DNA of 64,000 nucleotides from Brytella acorum. GTDB lineage: Bacteria; Pseudomonadota; Alphaproteobacteria; Acetobacterales; Acetobacteraceae. Positions 47,019 through 58,176 of this stretch are shown here, piece after piece. Every line of letters starts with the position of its first letter. Positions within the stretch are counted from its first letter, which is position 1. The notes below the pieces were generated by a model that ran no database searches, was not told the origin of the DNA, and saw nothing but the letters and a program-made list of their open reading frames with translations. The stretch is from assembly GCF_029309905.1 (NCBI RefSeq), contig NZ_JARBJP010000001.1, positions 434,001 through 498,000 of the forward strand, written 5' to 3'. The translations under genes were made by a program, and so were the position numbers.

Positions 47019-48788
47019 TCAGACGCTGCGCTTGCGAGTCGACGCCTTGCCATAAGCGGGCTTGCGTCCCGCAAATTTTGCCGGACGCGGACCGCCGGCG
47101 TCGTCGCGACGGGGCGCATATCCGTCGCGCGGCGGACGCGCGGAGCGCGAGGTGCTTCCCGGCGCCGGAGCTTCCGCGGGCTCGATCCGGGGTTCGTCCG
47201 AATCCAGACCTTCGATGCAGGAGCGGAAACGTCCGGCGCTGTCCGGCGCAATCTCGAAGAACGTCCGGTCAGCCGCGATGCGGATGGCGCCAATCTCGCG
47301 CTTCGTCACGTTTCCGAGGCGGCAGATCAGCGGGATGAGCCATTTCGGGTCGGCTTTCTCCGAACGGCCCACGGCAAGGCTGAACCATTCGCCGTTCATG
47401 GCTTCCGTGCGTTCGCTGCGCTCCCGAGGAGCGCGCTCGCCACGATCGCTCGCGGCCCGCGGCGCTTCCACGTTCACCGGGCGGGTGTTTTCGACCTTTG
47501 GCAGGCGCGAATTGTAGAGCCGCACGAGGGCCGTCGCGAGCTGATGCGCGTCGTGCGCTTCCGAGAGGCGGCTTGCGAGAGCGTCTTCGGCCGCGGTCGA
47601 CGGTGCGAAGAGTTCCGCGTCCTGCAAGAGGCGCTGGGCATCCTGCTCATGGATCTGCGCGGGTGTCGGCACCGTCGTCCACTGGGCGTCGGTAATCTTG
47701 GCCATCGCCAGCAGACGCTCGGCGCGGCGGCGCTGGCTGACCGGGACCATAAGCACGCAGGTGCCCTTGCGTCCCGCTCGGCCCGTGCGTCCCGAGCGGT
47801 GGAGCAGGGTGGCGGCTTCGGTCGGCAGGTTGGCGTGGATGACGAGGCTGAGCGCGGGAACGTCGATGCCGCGGGCGGCCACGTCCGTGGCAACGCACAC
47901 GCGCGCTATGCCCGAGCGCAGGGCCTCGATGGCGCGCGAACGCTCGTTCTGGCCCATCTCGCCCGATATGGCGACCGACGCGAAACCACGCTCCAGCAGG
48001 GCCGCCTGCACGTCGGCGACCATGGCGCGCGTGTTGCAGAACAGCATGGCCGTCGCGCTCTCGTGAAAGCGCAGAACGTTGACGACGGCGCGGCCGAGTT
48101 CGTTCGGAGCCGTGACGACGCATTCGTAGCTGATGTCGGAGTGCTGCTTTGCGCCGCCAGCGGTGTCGATGCGCTCCGCGTTTTTCTGGTAGCGGCGGGC
48201 GAGCGTTGCGATTTCGCGTGCGATCGTCGCCGAGAACAGCAAGGTGCGTCGCTCTGCCGGGGCTGCGTCCAGCAGTTCCTCGAGTTCGTCACGAAAGCCC
48301 ATGTCGAGCATCTCGTCGGCTTCGTCGAGGATGACGGCGCGCAGAGACGAGAGATCGAGATTGCCGCGCTTGAGATGATCGCACAGACGGCCGGGCGTGC
48401 CGACGACGATGTGGGGGCCACTCTGGAGCGCGCGGGCCTCGCGGCGAGCATCCGTGCCGCCGATGCAGCTTGCGATCTTGGCGCCGGCCTCGTCGTAAAG
48501 CCACTGAAGCTCCGTCTGGACCTGCATGGCGAGTTCGCGCGTGGGTGCGATCACAAGCGCGAGCGGCGCGTGAACCGGTGCGAGACGTTCGGCGCCCTCG
48601 GGCAGCAGGGTCGGCGCGATGGCGAGCCCGAAGGCAACCGTCTTCCCCGATCCGGTCTGGGCGGACACGAGGAGATCCCGCGTTTCCAGGCCAGGCCGGA
48701 GAACGGCCTCCTGCACGGGCGTCGGCGTCTCGTAGCCGCGGGCCGCTAGTGCGCGGCTCAGGGAAGGAACGGTATCGGGGAAACTCAT
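47019..48788 (-). CDS. deaD: DEAD-box ATP-dependent RNA helicase (DeaD/DbpA-like)
   Basis: 589 residues. The Q motif region (TPVQEAVL), motif I SAQTGSGKT, Ia PTREL, DEAD box in ILDEADEML, SAT and C-terminal HRSGRTGRAG are all present. After the helicase core comes a linker rich in Arg/Glu and a DbpA-type RNA-binding fold (NVTKREIGAIRI ... TFFEIAP), followed by a basic Arg/Gly/Lys tail. This supports a ribosome-assembly or cold-adaptation role as in DeaD. ATG 48788 begins MSFPDTVPSLSRAL; the longer frame is not supported. Confidence 0.93.
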   Translation of the reverse strand: MSFPDTVPSLSRALAARGYETPTPVQEAVLRPGLETRDLLVSAQTGSGKTVAFGLAIAPTLLPEGAERLAPVHAPLALVIAPTRELAMQVQTELQWLYDEAGAKIASCIGGTDARREARALQSGPHIVVGTPGRLCDHLKRGNLDLSSLRAVILDEADEMLDMGFRDELEELLDAAPAERRTLLFSATIAREIATLARRYQKNAERIDTAGGAKQHSDISYECVVTAPNELGRAVVNVLRFHESATAMLFCNTRAMVADVQAALLERGFASVAISGEMGQNERSRAIEALRSGIARVCVATDVAARGIDVPALSLVIHANLPTEAATLLHRSGRTGRAGRKGTCVLMVPVSQRRRAERLLAMAKITDAQWTTVPTPAQIHEQDAQRLLQDAELFAPSTAAEDALASRLSEAHDAHQLATALVRLYNSRLPKVENTRPVNVEAPRAASDRGERAPRERSERTEAMNGEWFSLAVGRSEKADPKWLIPLICRLGNVTKREIGAIRIAADRTFFEIAPDSAGRFRSCIEGLDSDEPRIEPAEAPAPGSTSRSARPPRDGYAPRRDDAGGPRPAKFAGRKPAYGKASTRKRSV

Positions 48789-49005
48789 ATGATCTGAAAC
48801 TCGGCAAAAGAAGGATGCCGTGCGCCGAAAGGATGGCGAACGCTCACAGGCGTCGCAGACCTGCTGCACGCCGCACACGGAACGTGGGTCCATAGAGAAA
48901 ATATGCCGACAATGCCAGAAGAAAGCGCATGGTCGCACGATAACACGCCGGAAAACGTGATGACGCTATCGTCTTCCTCATCTGGCGGTCATATAACTGC
49001 CCCCC

Positions 49006-51177
49006 ATGCTGAGCACGATAAAGACCTGGGTGGTCAACAGCGCGCTGAATCGCCGACCGATCGCCGAATGGCCGCTGGCCTGGGTTTACGCTCCCAAGCC
49101 GGGCGATATCGAATTTGCGCTGCGAAATACGATTGCCGCGCTCTTCGCTCTGGCCATCGCGTTCTGGTGGGAGCTCGGTGAGCCGCAATGGGCGGCGATG
49201 ACCGTCTGGATCGTGGCGCAGGGATCGCGTGGGGAGTCCCTGTCGAAAGGGCGCTGGCGTCTGGTCGGCACCATTCTCGGCATGGTATCGGCGATTTCCC
49301 TCGTCGCGGTCTTTCCCCAGCAACCGTGGCTGTTTCTTCCGGTTCTCGCCTTATGGGCGGGGCTGTGCACGGGGCTGGCCACGCTCGTCCATAATTTCCG
49401 GTCTTACGCCTTCGTGCTGGCCGCCTATACCTGCGCCATCATCGCCATGGATGCGAGTGCTGCGCCTCACCACGTCTTTCAGATCGCCATGGCGCGCGGG
49501 ACCTATATCTTCCTGGGCGTCATCTGCGAGATGGTGGCGGGCATGGTCTTCTCCCAGGATCTGCCCCGGCAGGCGCGGAAAATCATGCGCGCCCGACTGC
49601 TCGACGCCATTACGAGCGCCACGGCCGCCGTCTATGATATCGTTCGCGAGGAACCGCCGCCGGAGAGCGATGTGCGCGCGGTGTATGGTCAGACATTGAC
49701 GCTGCATGATCAGATCGAATTCAGCGCTGTCGAAATCGGTCGCAACGAGCATTCGGTCCAGTATGCCTATGCGACGACAGGCATTTTGTCGCGGATCATG
49801 TCGCGGGCGCTTGGTCTCAAGGCCCGTCTGGCCGCTGTGCCGGGCCGCAGCCGGGTTTCGCAGACCATCCTGATTCGTACGACCGAATTCCTGTCGGCGC
49901 TGCCACAACGCCTGGCTCTGGCGGAGGATGTGCCTGAAGCGCGCGACCAACTCGACGAACTGATTGCCCAATGCGTTCATGCCATCGGGGTCACGCTGGA
50001 GAATGAAAACGCGGCTGGCGATGACGAGGCCGCCCGCACGCTTGCGATCAACGATCGTATTGCGTTGCAGGGGTTGCGCCTGATCCTCGGCGAGTATCAC
50101 ATGCTGCTGACGTTCTTTCATGGCGATGAGCAGCGCAAGCTCCGTCCCGCCCATTACAGGCTGCGTCATCTGCCGAACTGGCGGGCTGCCCTTCATAACG
50201 GTGTGCGGACGTCGGCGGCCATCGTGCTGGCCGCTCTGATCTGGGAGATGACGGCCTGGCCGAGCGGAGCCGGTTTCGTGTCGTTCATCGCGGTTGTGTG
50301 TGGCCGTTTCGGCACATTTGAAAATACGGTCCTCGTCAGCAACCAGTTCTTTTATGGCGCCTGTGTCGCTGTGCTGGTCTCCACGATCCCGGTGTTTCTG
50401 ATGATTCCGGTCGCGTCGAGTTACGGAGCGCTGGCTCTGGCTCTGGGGCCTGCGATGTTCCTCTCGGGGCTGGCGCTTCGCAATCCAGGCACGGCCCTTC
50501 CCGCGGCATCCTTCGCCACGTTTTTTCCCGCGATCCTCGGTCTCGATAACCAGCATCGCATGGACGAAATCACGTGGTTCAACAGTTCGATGGCCCTGCT
50601 TGCGGGCTTGGGCGGCGGCGTCCTCGTGTTCCGCTGCGTGCTGCCGTTCGACGAAAAGCGCGTGTGCCGCATCATGCGTCTTCGGGTTCTGACGGGGCTG
50701 AGTGATATCGGCCGGGGCGTTCGGCGCAGTCTGGATGACAACCGCTGGATCGGTATCACGACCCAGAGCATGCAGCGCCTGATCCGCTATGCCGGTCGCA
50801 ATGTGCCCCCGCTCGTCGATACCTATCTGCATGGCACGCTGGCGGTCATGACGATGGGGCGCAATCTCATCCATCTCCGCCGCGTCAATGCCGAGCCGAC
50901 CATGCCGGACGATGCGAGGGCCGCGCTCGAGGACATGTTCTCCCGTATGGCCACGCATCGGTTGACCGTGGAGGAACTGCGGGCCGTCGTCGGGGATGCT
51001 CTTGAGAAACTGCGGAGGATGGAGGCGGACCAGAACAATGCCGCCAGTCGTCTTGCCCTCACGGACGCGATCGGATCGCTGCTGATCGTCTCGACCGAAG
51101 TGAACGGTAACGAACTTTTCTTTGACGACCGTAAATTCGACATGGCCATGCTGCTTCCCTCGATCGCCACGGCGTGA
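49006..51177 (+). CDS. FUSC family (aromatic acid efflux-type) membrane protein
   Basis: 723 residues with the two-half FUSC architecture: a membrane block near the N-terminus (about 35-190), a large soluble region, and a second membrane block (about 395-545), then a helical C-terminus. FRSYAFVLAAYTCAIIAMD and NPGTALPAASF are characteristic segments. Relatives such as AaeB export aromatic carboxylic acids, which suits an acetic acid bacterium, but no AaeA-type partner is adjacent. ATG 49006 lacks an evident ribosome site. Divergent from deaD. Confidence 0.85.
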   Translation: MLSTIKTWVVNSALNRRPIAEWPLAWVYAPKPGDIEFALRNTIAALFALAIAFWWELGEPQWAAMTVWIVAQGSRGESLSKGRWRLVGTILGMVSAISLVAVFPQQPWLFLPVLALWAGLCTGLATLVHNFRSYAFVLAAYTCAIIAMDASAAPHHVFQIAMARGTYIFLGVICEMVAGMVFSQDLPRQARKIMRARLLDAITSATAAVYDIVREEPPPESDVRAVYGQTLTLHDQIEFSAVEIGRNEHSVQYAYATTGILSRIMSRALGLKARLAAVPGRSRVSQTILIRTTEFLSALPQRLALAEDVPEARDQLDELIAQCVHAIGVTLENENAAGDDEAARTLAINDRIALQGLRLILGEYHMLLTFFHGDEQRKLRPAHYRLRHLPNWRAALHNGVRTSAAIVLAALIWEMTAWPSGAGFVSFIAVVCGRFGTFENTVLVSNQFFYGACVAVLVSTIPVFLMIPVASSYGALALALGPAMFLSGLALRNPGTALPAASFATFFPAILGLDNQHRMDEITWFNSSMALLAGLGGGVLVFRCVLPFDEKRVCRIMRLRVLTGLSDIGRGVRRSLDDNRWIGITTQSMQRLIRYAGRNVPPLVDTYLHGTLAVMTMGRNLIHLRRVNAEPTMPDDARAALEDMFSRMATHRLTVEELRAVVGDALEKLRRMEADQNNAASRLALTDAIGSLLIVSTEVNGNELFFDDRKFDMAMLLPSIATA

Positions 51178-51220
51178 CGATCGCGAACAAGCGCCGACGA
51201 GAGCTTGAAGCCGCGAGAGC

Positions 51221-51697
51221 CTAGAAACTTGTCTTCAGCAGGGGACTGATGGAGAGGCAGAGCATGATGAGGCCGAACAGGGCGAGCGCTTTCAGGACGA
51301 TGAAGACGCTTTGACTCATGATGTCGTTGCGGGTCGCCAGTGTCATGAAGGGATCGCCCGGAGGCGGAAGGTAACGGCTCCGGGCGTCGGGCTGGGTCAG
51401 CGCCATCAAAGCGGCGCTGCGCTGGTCGGCGCGGGCCTGCCGTCTGCGCTGCATCTCTTCAGCGGAAATATCGGCGGTTTCATAGAGATGGGCGATGTAG
51501 CTATCAAGGTCGTCCGTGCGGAACAGCCTGCCTTCAGACGGCACCGGCCCCGCACCGAACCATCCCATCACCCGAAGTCGGAGCGGTGAGATCCCGAGGT
51601 AGATCGCGGCGCATTGCAGATTGAATCTCTGGACGCGGACGGGCAGCCTGAGAAGGTTGTCGGAGACGCCGGTGGGATGATCGGCCGGTAGGGACAT
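51221..51697 (-). CDS. HTH-like, C-terminally membrane-anchored protein of unknown role
   Basis: 158 residues. The N-terminal half (AIYLGISPLRLRVMGWFGAGPVPSEGRLFRTDDLDSYIAHL) looks like an excisionase/MerR-type helix-turn-helix; then a charged helix, and a C-terminal hydrophobic segment (FIVLKALALFGLIMLCLSI) that would be a single membrane anchor. A DNA-binding domain on a tail anchor is unusual, and either reading could be wrong. ATG 51697 has no clear ribosome site. Confidence 0.55.
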   Translation of the reverse strand: MSLPADHPTGVSDNLLRLPVRVQRFNLQCAAIYLGISPLRLRVMGWFGAGPVPSEGRLFRTDDLDSYIAHLYETADISAEEMQRRRQARADQRSAALMALTQPDARSRYLPPPGDPFMTLATRNDIMSQSVFIVLKALALFGLIMLCLSISPLLKTSF

Positions 51698-51857
51698 GGG
51701 CTGTTGACGTCCAGAGCATGCGCGCCGCAAGGCGCTGCTTCCGGCACGATTTCAGGAAGTTTTTCATCTCTGCCAGGGGCATGTGTCCTGACGGGAAAAC
51801 AATCATGTCAAACTATCGCAAAGCTCTCTCGACGTCGAGAAAAACCGCGCTGCCCGA

Positions 51858-52931
51858 TCATCTGCTGCGGAGTGAGCGGATGTCATCCACCATTTCCAGC
51901 CCCTCGTCGCGCAGGGTATCGAGCAGTTCGCGCTTCAGTCGCGACAGGATGCCGGGGCCTTCAAGGACGAACGACGTATAAATCTGAACGAGATCCGCGC
52001 CCTCGCGAATGCGTTCGAAAATGTCCCGCCCACTCGCGATGCCGCCACACGACACAAGCGTCAGGCGACCGCGATTGATGGCGGAGACGCGCCGCAGCAT
52101 GTCGACCGCCAACGGACGCAGAGGGTGTCCGGACAGGCCGCCTTTTTCCCTGGCCAGGGGGCTCTGGAGACCTGGGGGCCTTGAAATCGTGGTGTTGGTG
52201 AGGATCAGTCCGTCCGCGCCATGGGCGACGGCGGCTTCCACGATCGACTCAAGGCTGTCGATATTGATGTCCGGCGCGAGCTTGACGAAAAGAGGCGGCC
52301 GTTCCGGATTCCTGATCGCGATCGCATCCAGAATGTCGCCGAGCAGGTTCGCACTCTGGAGATCACGCAGTCCGGGGGTGTTGGGCGACGAGAGGTTGAT
52401 CGTCACGTAGTCGACATACGGGCTGACGCGCGCGACGAGTTCGGGATAGTCACGCAGCGGGTCGGCGCCCTCCTTGTTGATGCCGACATTCGCGCCCAGC
52501 GGCGCACGTCCGATACCGTGACGTCCGCCGTTGGGACGGGGGCGGTTCAGCCGGGCGAGGCGTTTGCAGAAAAGGTCGAGGCCGCCGCCATTGAAACCCA
52601 TACGGTTGATGATCGCGCCGTCTTCGGGGAGACGGAACAGACGCGGGGACGGATTGCCCGGCTGCGGTTTCGGCGTGACGGTGCCGCATTCCACGAAGCC
52701 GAATCCCAGCCGCGCCAGCGGTCTGGCGGCGCGGGCATCCTTGTCGAAACCCGCCGCCAGTCCGATCGGGTTCGGAAAACGCATTCCGAGAACCCGCGTG
52801 CTCAGGGCGGGCACGTCCGGCGCGGCGGTGGCGCCCAGGCCGAGAGCGAGGCCGTGTATGGCGACTTCATGCGCCCGTTCCGGATCAAGGCGATGCAGGA
52901 GAGTCGTGGCAATGGCGTCCAGTGCGGTCAT
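51858..52931 (-). CDS. pyrD: Dihydroorotate dehydrogenase (quinone), class 2
   Basis: Fourth step of pyrimidine synthesis, passing electrons to ubiquinone. 357 residues. N-terminal amphipathic extension for membrane binding, FMN-binding core with GLAAGFDKDA, FVECGTVTPKPQPGNP, INRMGFNG, the catalytic serine region TINLSSPNTPGLR and SCGGIASG. Class 2 is indicated by the N-terminal extension and the catalytic serine rather than cysteine. ATG 52931. Confidence 0.97.
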   Translation of the reverse strand: MTALDAIATTLLHRLDPERAHEVAIHGLALGLGATAAPDVPALSTRVLGMRFPNPIGLAAGFDKDARAARPLARLGFGFVECGTVTPKPQPGNPSPRLFRLPEDGAIINRMGFNGGGLDLFCKRLARLNRPRPNGGRHGIGRAPLGANVGINKEGADPLRDYPELVARVSPYVDYVTINLSSPNTPGLRDLQSANLLGDILDAIAIRNPERPPLFVKLAPDINIDSLESIVEAAVAHGADGLILTNTTISRPPGLQSPLAREKGGLSGHPLRPLAVDMLRRVSAINRGRLTLVSCGGIASGRDIFERIREGADLVQIYTSFVLEGPGILSRLKRELLDTLRDEGLEMVDDIRSLRSR

Positions 52932-53076
52932 CGGCTTGGGTCCCGTGTGTTTGGCGGCGTGGTTCGCGTCATAGCGCGTGGGCGGAGCCGGGGCGAGTGT
53001 TCGGGACGAGAGTTTATGGCGGTCCCTGCAGTTCGTCGTTTCCGTCGGGACGCCGATCGGGTAAGGCCACAGAGCT

Positions 53077-53328
53077 ATGTGGGATGAACCTTATCTCGAA
53101 ACCTGCTGTCGCTCGGCGCTGCATCGGCTTTTGCTGTGCGAGGATCTCGGGCGGCCGCAGGGGCTGCGTGATCAGCCCTGTCTGGAGCGGTTGGGCCGGA
53201 TGGGACTGGCGCGTATCCGTGAGGACGGACGATTTGAAATTACGCCCGCCGGACAGGTGCGTCACGATCAGGAGATCGGCAAGCTCGTGCCCGCTTTCGC
53301 CGGCGCCCGAAGAAATCGGCTGCGCTGA
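53077..53328 (+). CDS. Small protein of unknown function
   Basis: 83 residues; MWDEPYLETCCRSALHRLLLCEDLG begins an alpha-helical domain, with ITPAGQVRHDQEIGK resembling the wing end of a small winged-helix protein. ATG 53077. Its last 89 bases overlap the convergent YfhO-like gene, so the C-terminal tails of both are uncertain. Confidence 0.55.
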   Translation: MWDEPYLETCCRSALHRLLLCEDLGRPQGLRDQPCLERLGRMGLARIREDGRFEITPAGQVRHDQEIGKLVPAFAGARRNRLR

Positions 53329-55945
53329 GACCGGTGCGCTGAGACAGTGGCGTGAATCCCGCGACCAGCAATCCGATCCCGAACAGCATCCCGAACCAGC
53401 CATAGGTCGCGCCGGGCGGGGCGAAAGCGAAGCTGACCGTGCTGCGACCCGTCGGGAGCGGCACGCTTTCGAACAGGTCGTCGTAGGTCTCCGGGATCGT
53501 GCGTGCGCCGTTGATCGTCGCCGTCCATCCCGGCAGCATCAACTCCCGCCGGATGAGCGTGGCGGGCCGGGTGCAATCGGCAACGACGTGTTCGCGATCC
53601 ACGGCCTGAACTTTGCAGGACGTCCCCGCGTCGAAATAGGGCGCGGGATCGTTCAGACGATAGAGGTCGGCCGCGGCGCCTGAAAGCACCGGCGTCAGGG
53701 CTGCACTCGCGGCATTGGTCTCAAAACGTGTGACGGGCCACGTCGCCGCATCTGTCGCACGGCTCCAGAGCACGACGGAGCGCGTGGCGTCCTCCAGGCG
53801 GATCGTCATTTCGCGCGCATGGGGGGGAATCGTGGCATCGAGAGACATGAACAGGAGCGCGTTGTCAGCGGCTCCTTGCAGGCGCGCGCGGCCGCGCGCG
53901 CATTGCGGGCCGTCACACAGGGAAACGGCGAGGGTTCCGTCCGATTGTCCGCCAAACGTGCCGACAGAAAAGCCGATCCGGCGGGACGGTGGTATGTTCC
54001 ATCGTGTGATGTCGAGACGGATTTCGGGTGACGGGGGCGAAACTTCGATCTGCGCCGGACGGCCCTGCGTCAGGGGAAAGGGCGTGACGGAAGGAGGCCC
54101 GCTGCCGGGAGGGACGAGGACGGTCGTGACCCCAAGGGCCGAAAAGAGCACCGGGTTTCGCGCCAGCGGCCCTTCGAGGTAGCCGAGACCGTCCATATCG
54201 GTCGGGAAGCTTCCGTCGAACGTCACGGGATCGAGACGGTCTCCGAAATCATGGCGCAGCCGTGCGATGAAAGCCGCGGGCGTCGGGATGGCGTTGTGGT
54301 TGAGCGATGCGATACGGAACCATGCGCCGTAATTGGGCGGGACAGGGCCGAGTGTTACGAAGCGCTGGAGACCGGTTTCCTGACGCAGCGCGCCGATCAG
54401 CGACGTGTCGATGGGCCGGACGTGGCGCGCGCTGAGCAAGGGAAACGCAAACAGAACCAGAGCTTCCAGCACCAGAGCGCCAGCGATCAGCTCCGGCCGC
54501 CGCCGCCGGAGCAGCAGCCACGCCGTGGGTATCACCAGCGACATTCCGAAAGCGAATGAGAAGACTATATACTGCCGGGTAGAAACCGGGCCGTGCGAGA
54601 CCTGGTTCAGGATATGACGCATCGGTCGGTCCAGACGCCACGCGACGACCACCATGACCGTGAGCGCGCTGCTTGCTGCGATGGTCGCGTGCTTTCGCCA
54701 TACGCCACGAGCCACGTCGTCGAGCGTGAAACAGGCGAGCACGATGAGCGCTGCTTCAATCACGGGCTCGCTCAGTCGGTAGAATACCGTATGGGCAACG
54801 CCGGGTATCAGATCTACCAGTGGCGTCAGGACCGGCATACCCGCCTGTTTGCCGACCACGGCCACGACATAGCCCAGCAGCAGGAAGCGCAGACCGCGCT
54901 CGCGGCGCCCGCCGATGGCTGTCAGGGCGAGCAGGGGCAGGACAAGCCCCGTATAACCGCCGAGAGCGTACCAGTTATCGAACTGGTTGCCGTAGAAAAA
55001 CGTGCCGTTGACGTAAGGAAAAAGCAGCATCGCCCAGCATGAGGCCGGGAGCGTCCCGTCGTTCAGCCCTGTATGCGAGCCAAGATACGCATGGGGCACG
55101 AAGGTCAGGAAAGCGATGAGTTGTGGCGCGGCGATCAGCAGGGACGCGATACCGGCCAGAGCAATGCGCATCGTGAAGGCCAGCCGGTCCACGGCTCCGA
55201 AAAGGCGGAAAATGGCCCAGCCGAGCACAAGCGTTCCGACGAGAAACGCGGTTTCCGGAAAACCCGATAGCAGAAGATAGGACAGGCCCAGCCCAAGCCA
55301 ACCCCAGTGCCCACCGCGGCCGTTGACGATGCGTGCACGTTCCACGCCGTACACGGCCAGAGGCAGGAAAGCGAGCGGCTCGGAGGGTCCATCCGACGCC
55401 CACGCATAAGTGCCGTTGAACGCATAGAGGATGCCCCCGATCAGAGCCACGCGCGGCGCCATGCGCAACTGCCGTATCAGGGCGTAGCTCGACAGGGCCG
55501 CGATGATCTGGAGCGTACATTTCATCATCAGAAGGCCGTTGGGCAATCCGAGAAACAGCACGAAGGGCAGGAAGAACGCGGCGGGCTGGTATTCGCCCGC
55601 CAGTGGCATGCCGACGCCGCTATAGGAATTCCACCAGGGCACGATCCCATGGGCCCAGTCATGGGCCACGAGACGCCCCAGAGCCTCGACGATCACGCCC
55701 GCGCAACCGTCGATCCAGCCCGGATTTCCGGGCAGCAGACCGCCATCGGTAAAGGCATAGGGATGATCGACCGCCTGTGCCCAGATACGCAGCGGATCGG
55801 CGCTCAGGACTCCCATCCATTCGGGCAGATAGAGCGCTATGGGCAGCAGGATCAAAATCAGGATGTGTGAGCGCGGCCAGCGGCTCGAAACGAGATCGGG
55901 CATAAAAAGTCCGGAAAATGGGGCAGGCTTGGTCAGGGCATTCAC
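53240..55945 (-). CDS. YfhO-like multi-spanning membrane protein
   Basis: About 901 residues with roughly 12-14 membrane segments in the first two thirds and an extracytoplasmic C-terminal part ending in ELMLPGWTATINGARTI and FAFAPPGATYGW, which is the closing motif of YfhO family proteins (GT-C fold, linked to glycosylation of lipoteichoic acid in Gram-positives). The Gram-negative role is unclear; it may transfer sugar to an envelope polymer. Translation probably starts at GTG 55945 (ATG 55903 is an alternative). No other glycan gene lies next to it. Confidence 0.8.
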   Translation of the reverse strand: MNALTKPAPFSGLFMPDLVSSRWPRSHILILILLPIALYLPEWMGVLSADPLRIWAQAVDHPYAFTDGGLLPGNPGWIDGCAGVIVEALGRLVAHDWAHGIVPWWNSYSGVGMPLAGEYQPAAFFLPFVLFLGLPNGLLMMKCTLQIIAALSSYALIRQLRMAPRVALIGGILYAFNGTYAWASDGPSEPLAFLPLAVYGVERARIVNGRGGHWGWLGLGLSYLLLSGFPETAFLVGTLVLGWAIFRLFGAVDRLAFTMRIALAGIASLLIAAPQLIAFLTFVPHAYLGSHTGLNDGTLPASCWAMLLFPYVNGTFFYGNQFDNWYALGGYTGLVLPLLALTAIGGRRERGLRFLLLGYVVAVVGKQAGMPVLTPLVDLIPGVAHTVFYRLSEPVIEAALIVLACFTLDDVARGVWRKHATIAASSALTVMVVVAWRLDRPMRHILNQVSHGPVSTRQYIVFSFAFGMSLVIPTAWLLLRRRRPELIAGALVLEALVLFAFPLLSARHVRPIDTSLIGALRQETGLQRFVTLGPVPPNYGAWFRIASLNHNAIPTPAAFIARLRHDFGDRLDPVTFDGSFPTDMDGLGYLEGPLARNPVLFSALGVTTVLVPPGSGPPSVTPFPLTQGRPAQIEVSPPSPEIRLDITRWNIPPSRRIGFSVGTFGGQSDGTLAVSLCDGPQCARGRARLQGAADNALLFMSLDATIPPHAREMTIRLEDATRSVVLWSRATDAATWPVTRFETNAASAALTPVLSGAAADLYRLNDPAPYFDAGTSCKVQAVDREHVVADCTRPATLIRRELMLPGWTATINGARTIPETYDDLFESVPLPTGRSTVSFAFAPPGATYGWFGMLFGIGLLVAGFTPLSQRTGLSAADFFGRRRKRARACRSPDRDAPVRRA

Positions 55946-56044
55946 TTCGTGTCGTATCGGCTTGCGAAACCGTGAACAAGCCGTGCGGAGAAAACCTCAT
56001 AAGAATGATTGACATCACATGGGAGTGTGGCGGAGGCTGCGCGC

Positions 56045-56178
56045 GACCAGGGGGGGCCTCGACAAGAGGCTGAGAGGCTGCTGGCGGACAACCAGGATCC
56101 GCAGCGCAGCGACCCTATCGAATGCGACAGGCGCATTCGAAGAACCTGATCCGGTTCGTACCGGCGTAGGGATTGGTG
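56045..56178 (+). promoter_or_regulatory. TPP (THI-box) riboswitch of thiC
   Basis: Core elements are in order: CTGAGA at 56070-56075, GACCCT near 56111, GAACCTGATCCGG from 56143, and CCGGCGTAGGGA closing near 56172. The pairing ACCA / TGGT closes the base helix. A variable hairpin CGAATGC / GCATTCG (56119-56139) sits between ACCCT and the ACCTGAT element. Binding of thiamine pyrophosphate should repress thiC, probably by sequestering its ribosome site. Confidence 0.93.
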
Positions 56179-56249
56179 TGCGTGCGCCTAGCCGGACCGG
56201 CGCGCCGACATGCTTTCCTCACACGCTTGGGCGATCCGTATTCGCATGA

Positions 56250-58106
<1,857 letters not shown>

Positions 58107-58122
58107 AGGCGCAGGCAGGAAA

Positions 58123-58142
58123 GGGGCGGTCTCAGCCGCCCC
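58123..58142 (+). terminator. Candidate terminator of thiC
   Basis: GGGGCGG / CCGCCCC with a six-base loop, 17 bases after the thiC stop, between it and a convergent gene. No T run. Confidence 0.45.
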
Positions 58143-58176
58143 CGTCCCGCGCCTTCATTTCCGAATCCCTTCAGTT

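Noticed and set aside
46986-48749. 587-residue plus-strand open frame
   Set aside because: Antisense of the DEAD-box helicase, which has all helicase motifs.
49351-50958. 535-residue minus-strand open frame
   Set aside because: Antisense of the FUSC protein; Arg/His-rich composition typical of shadows.
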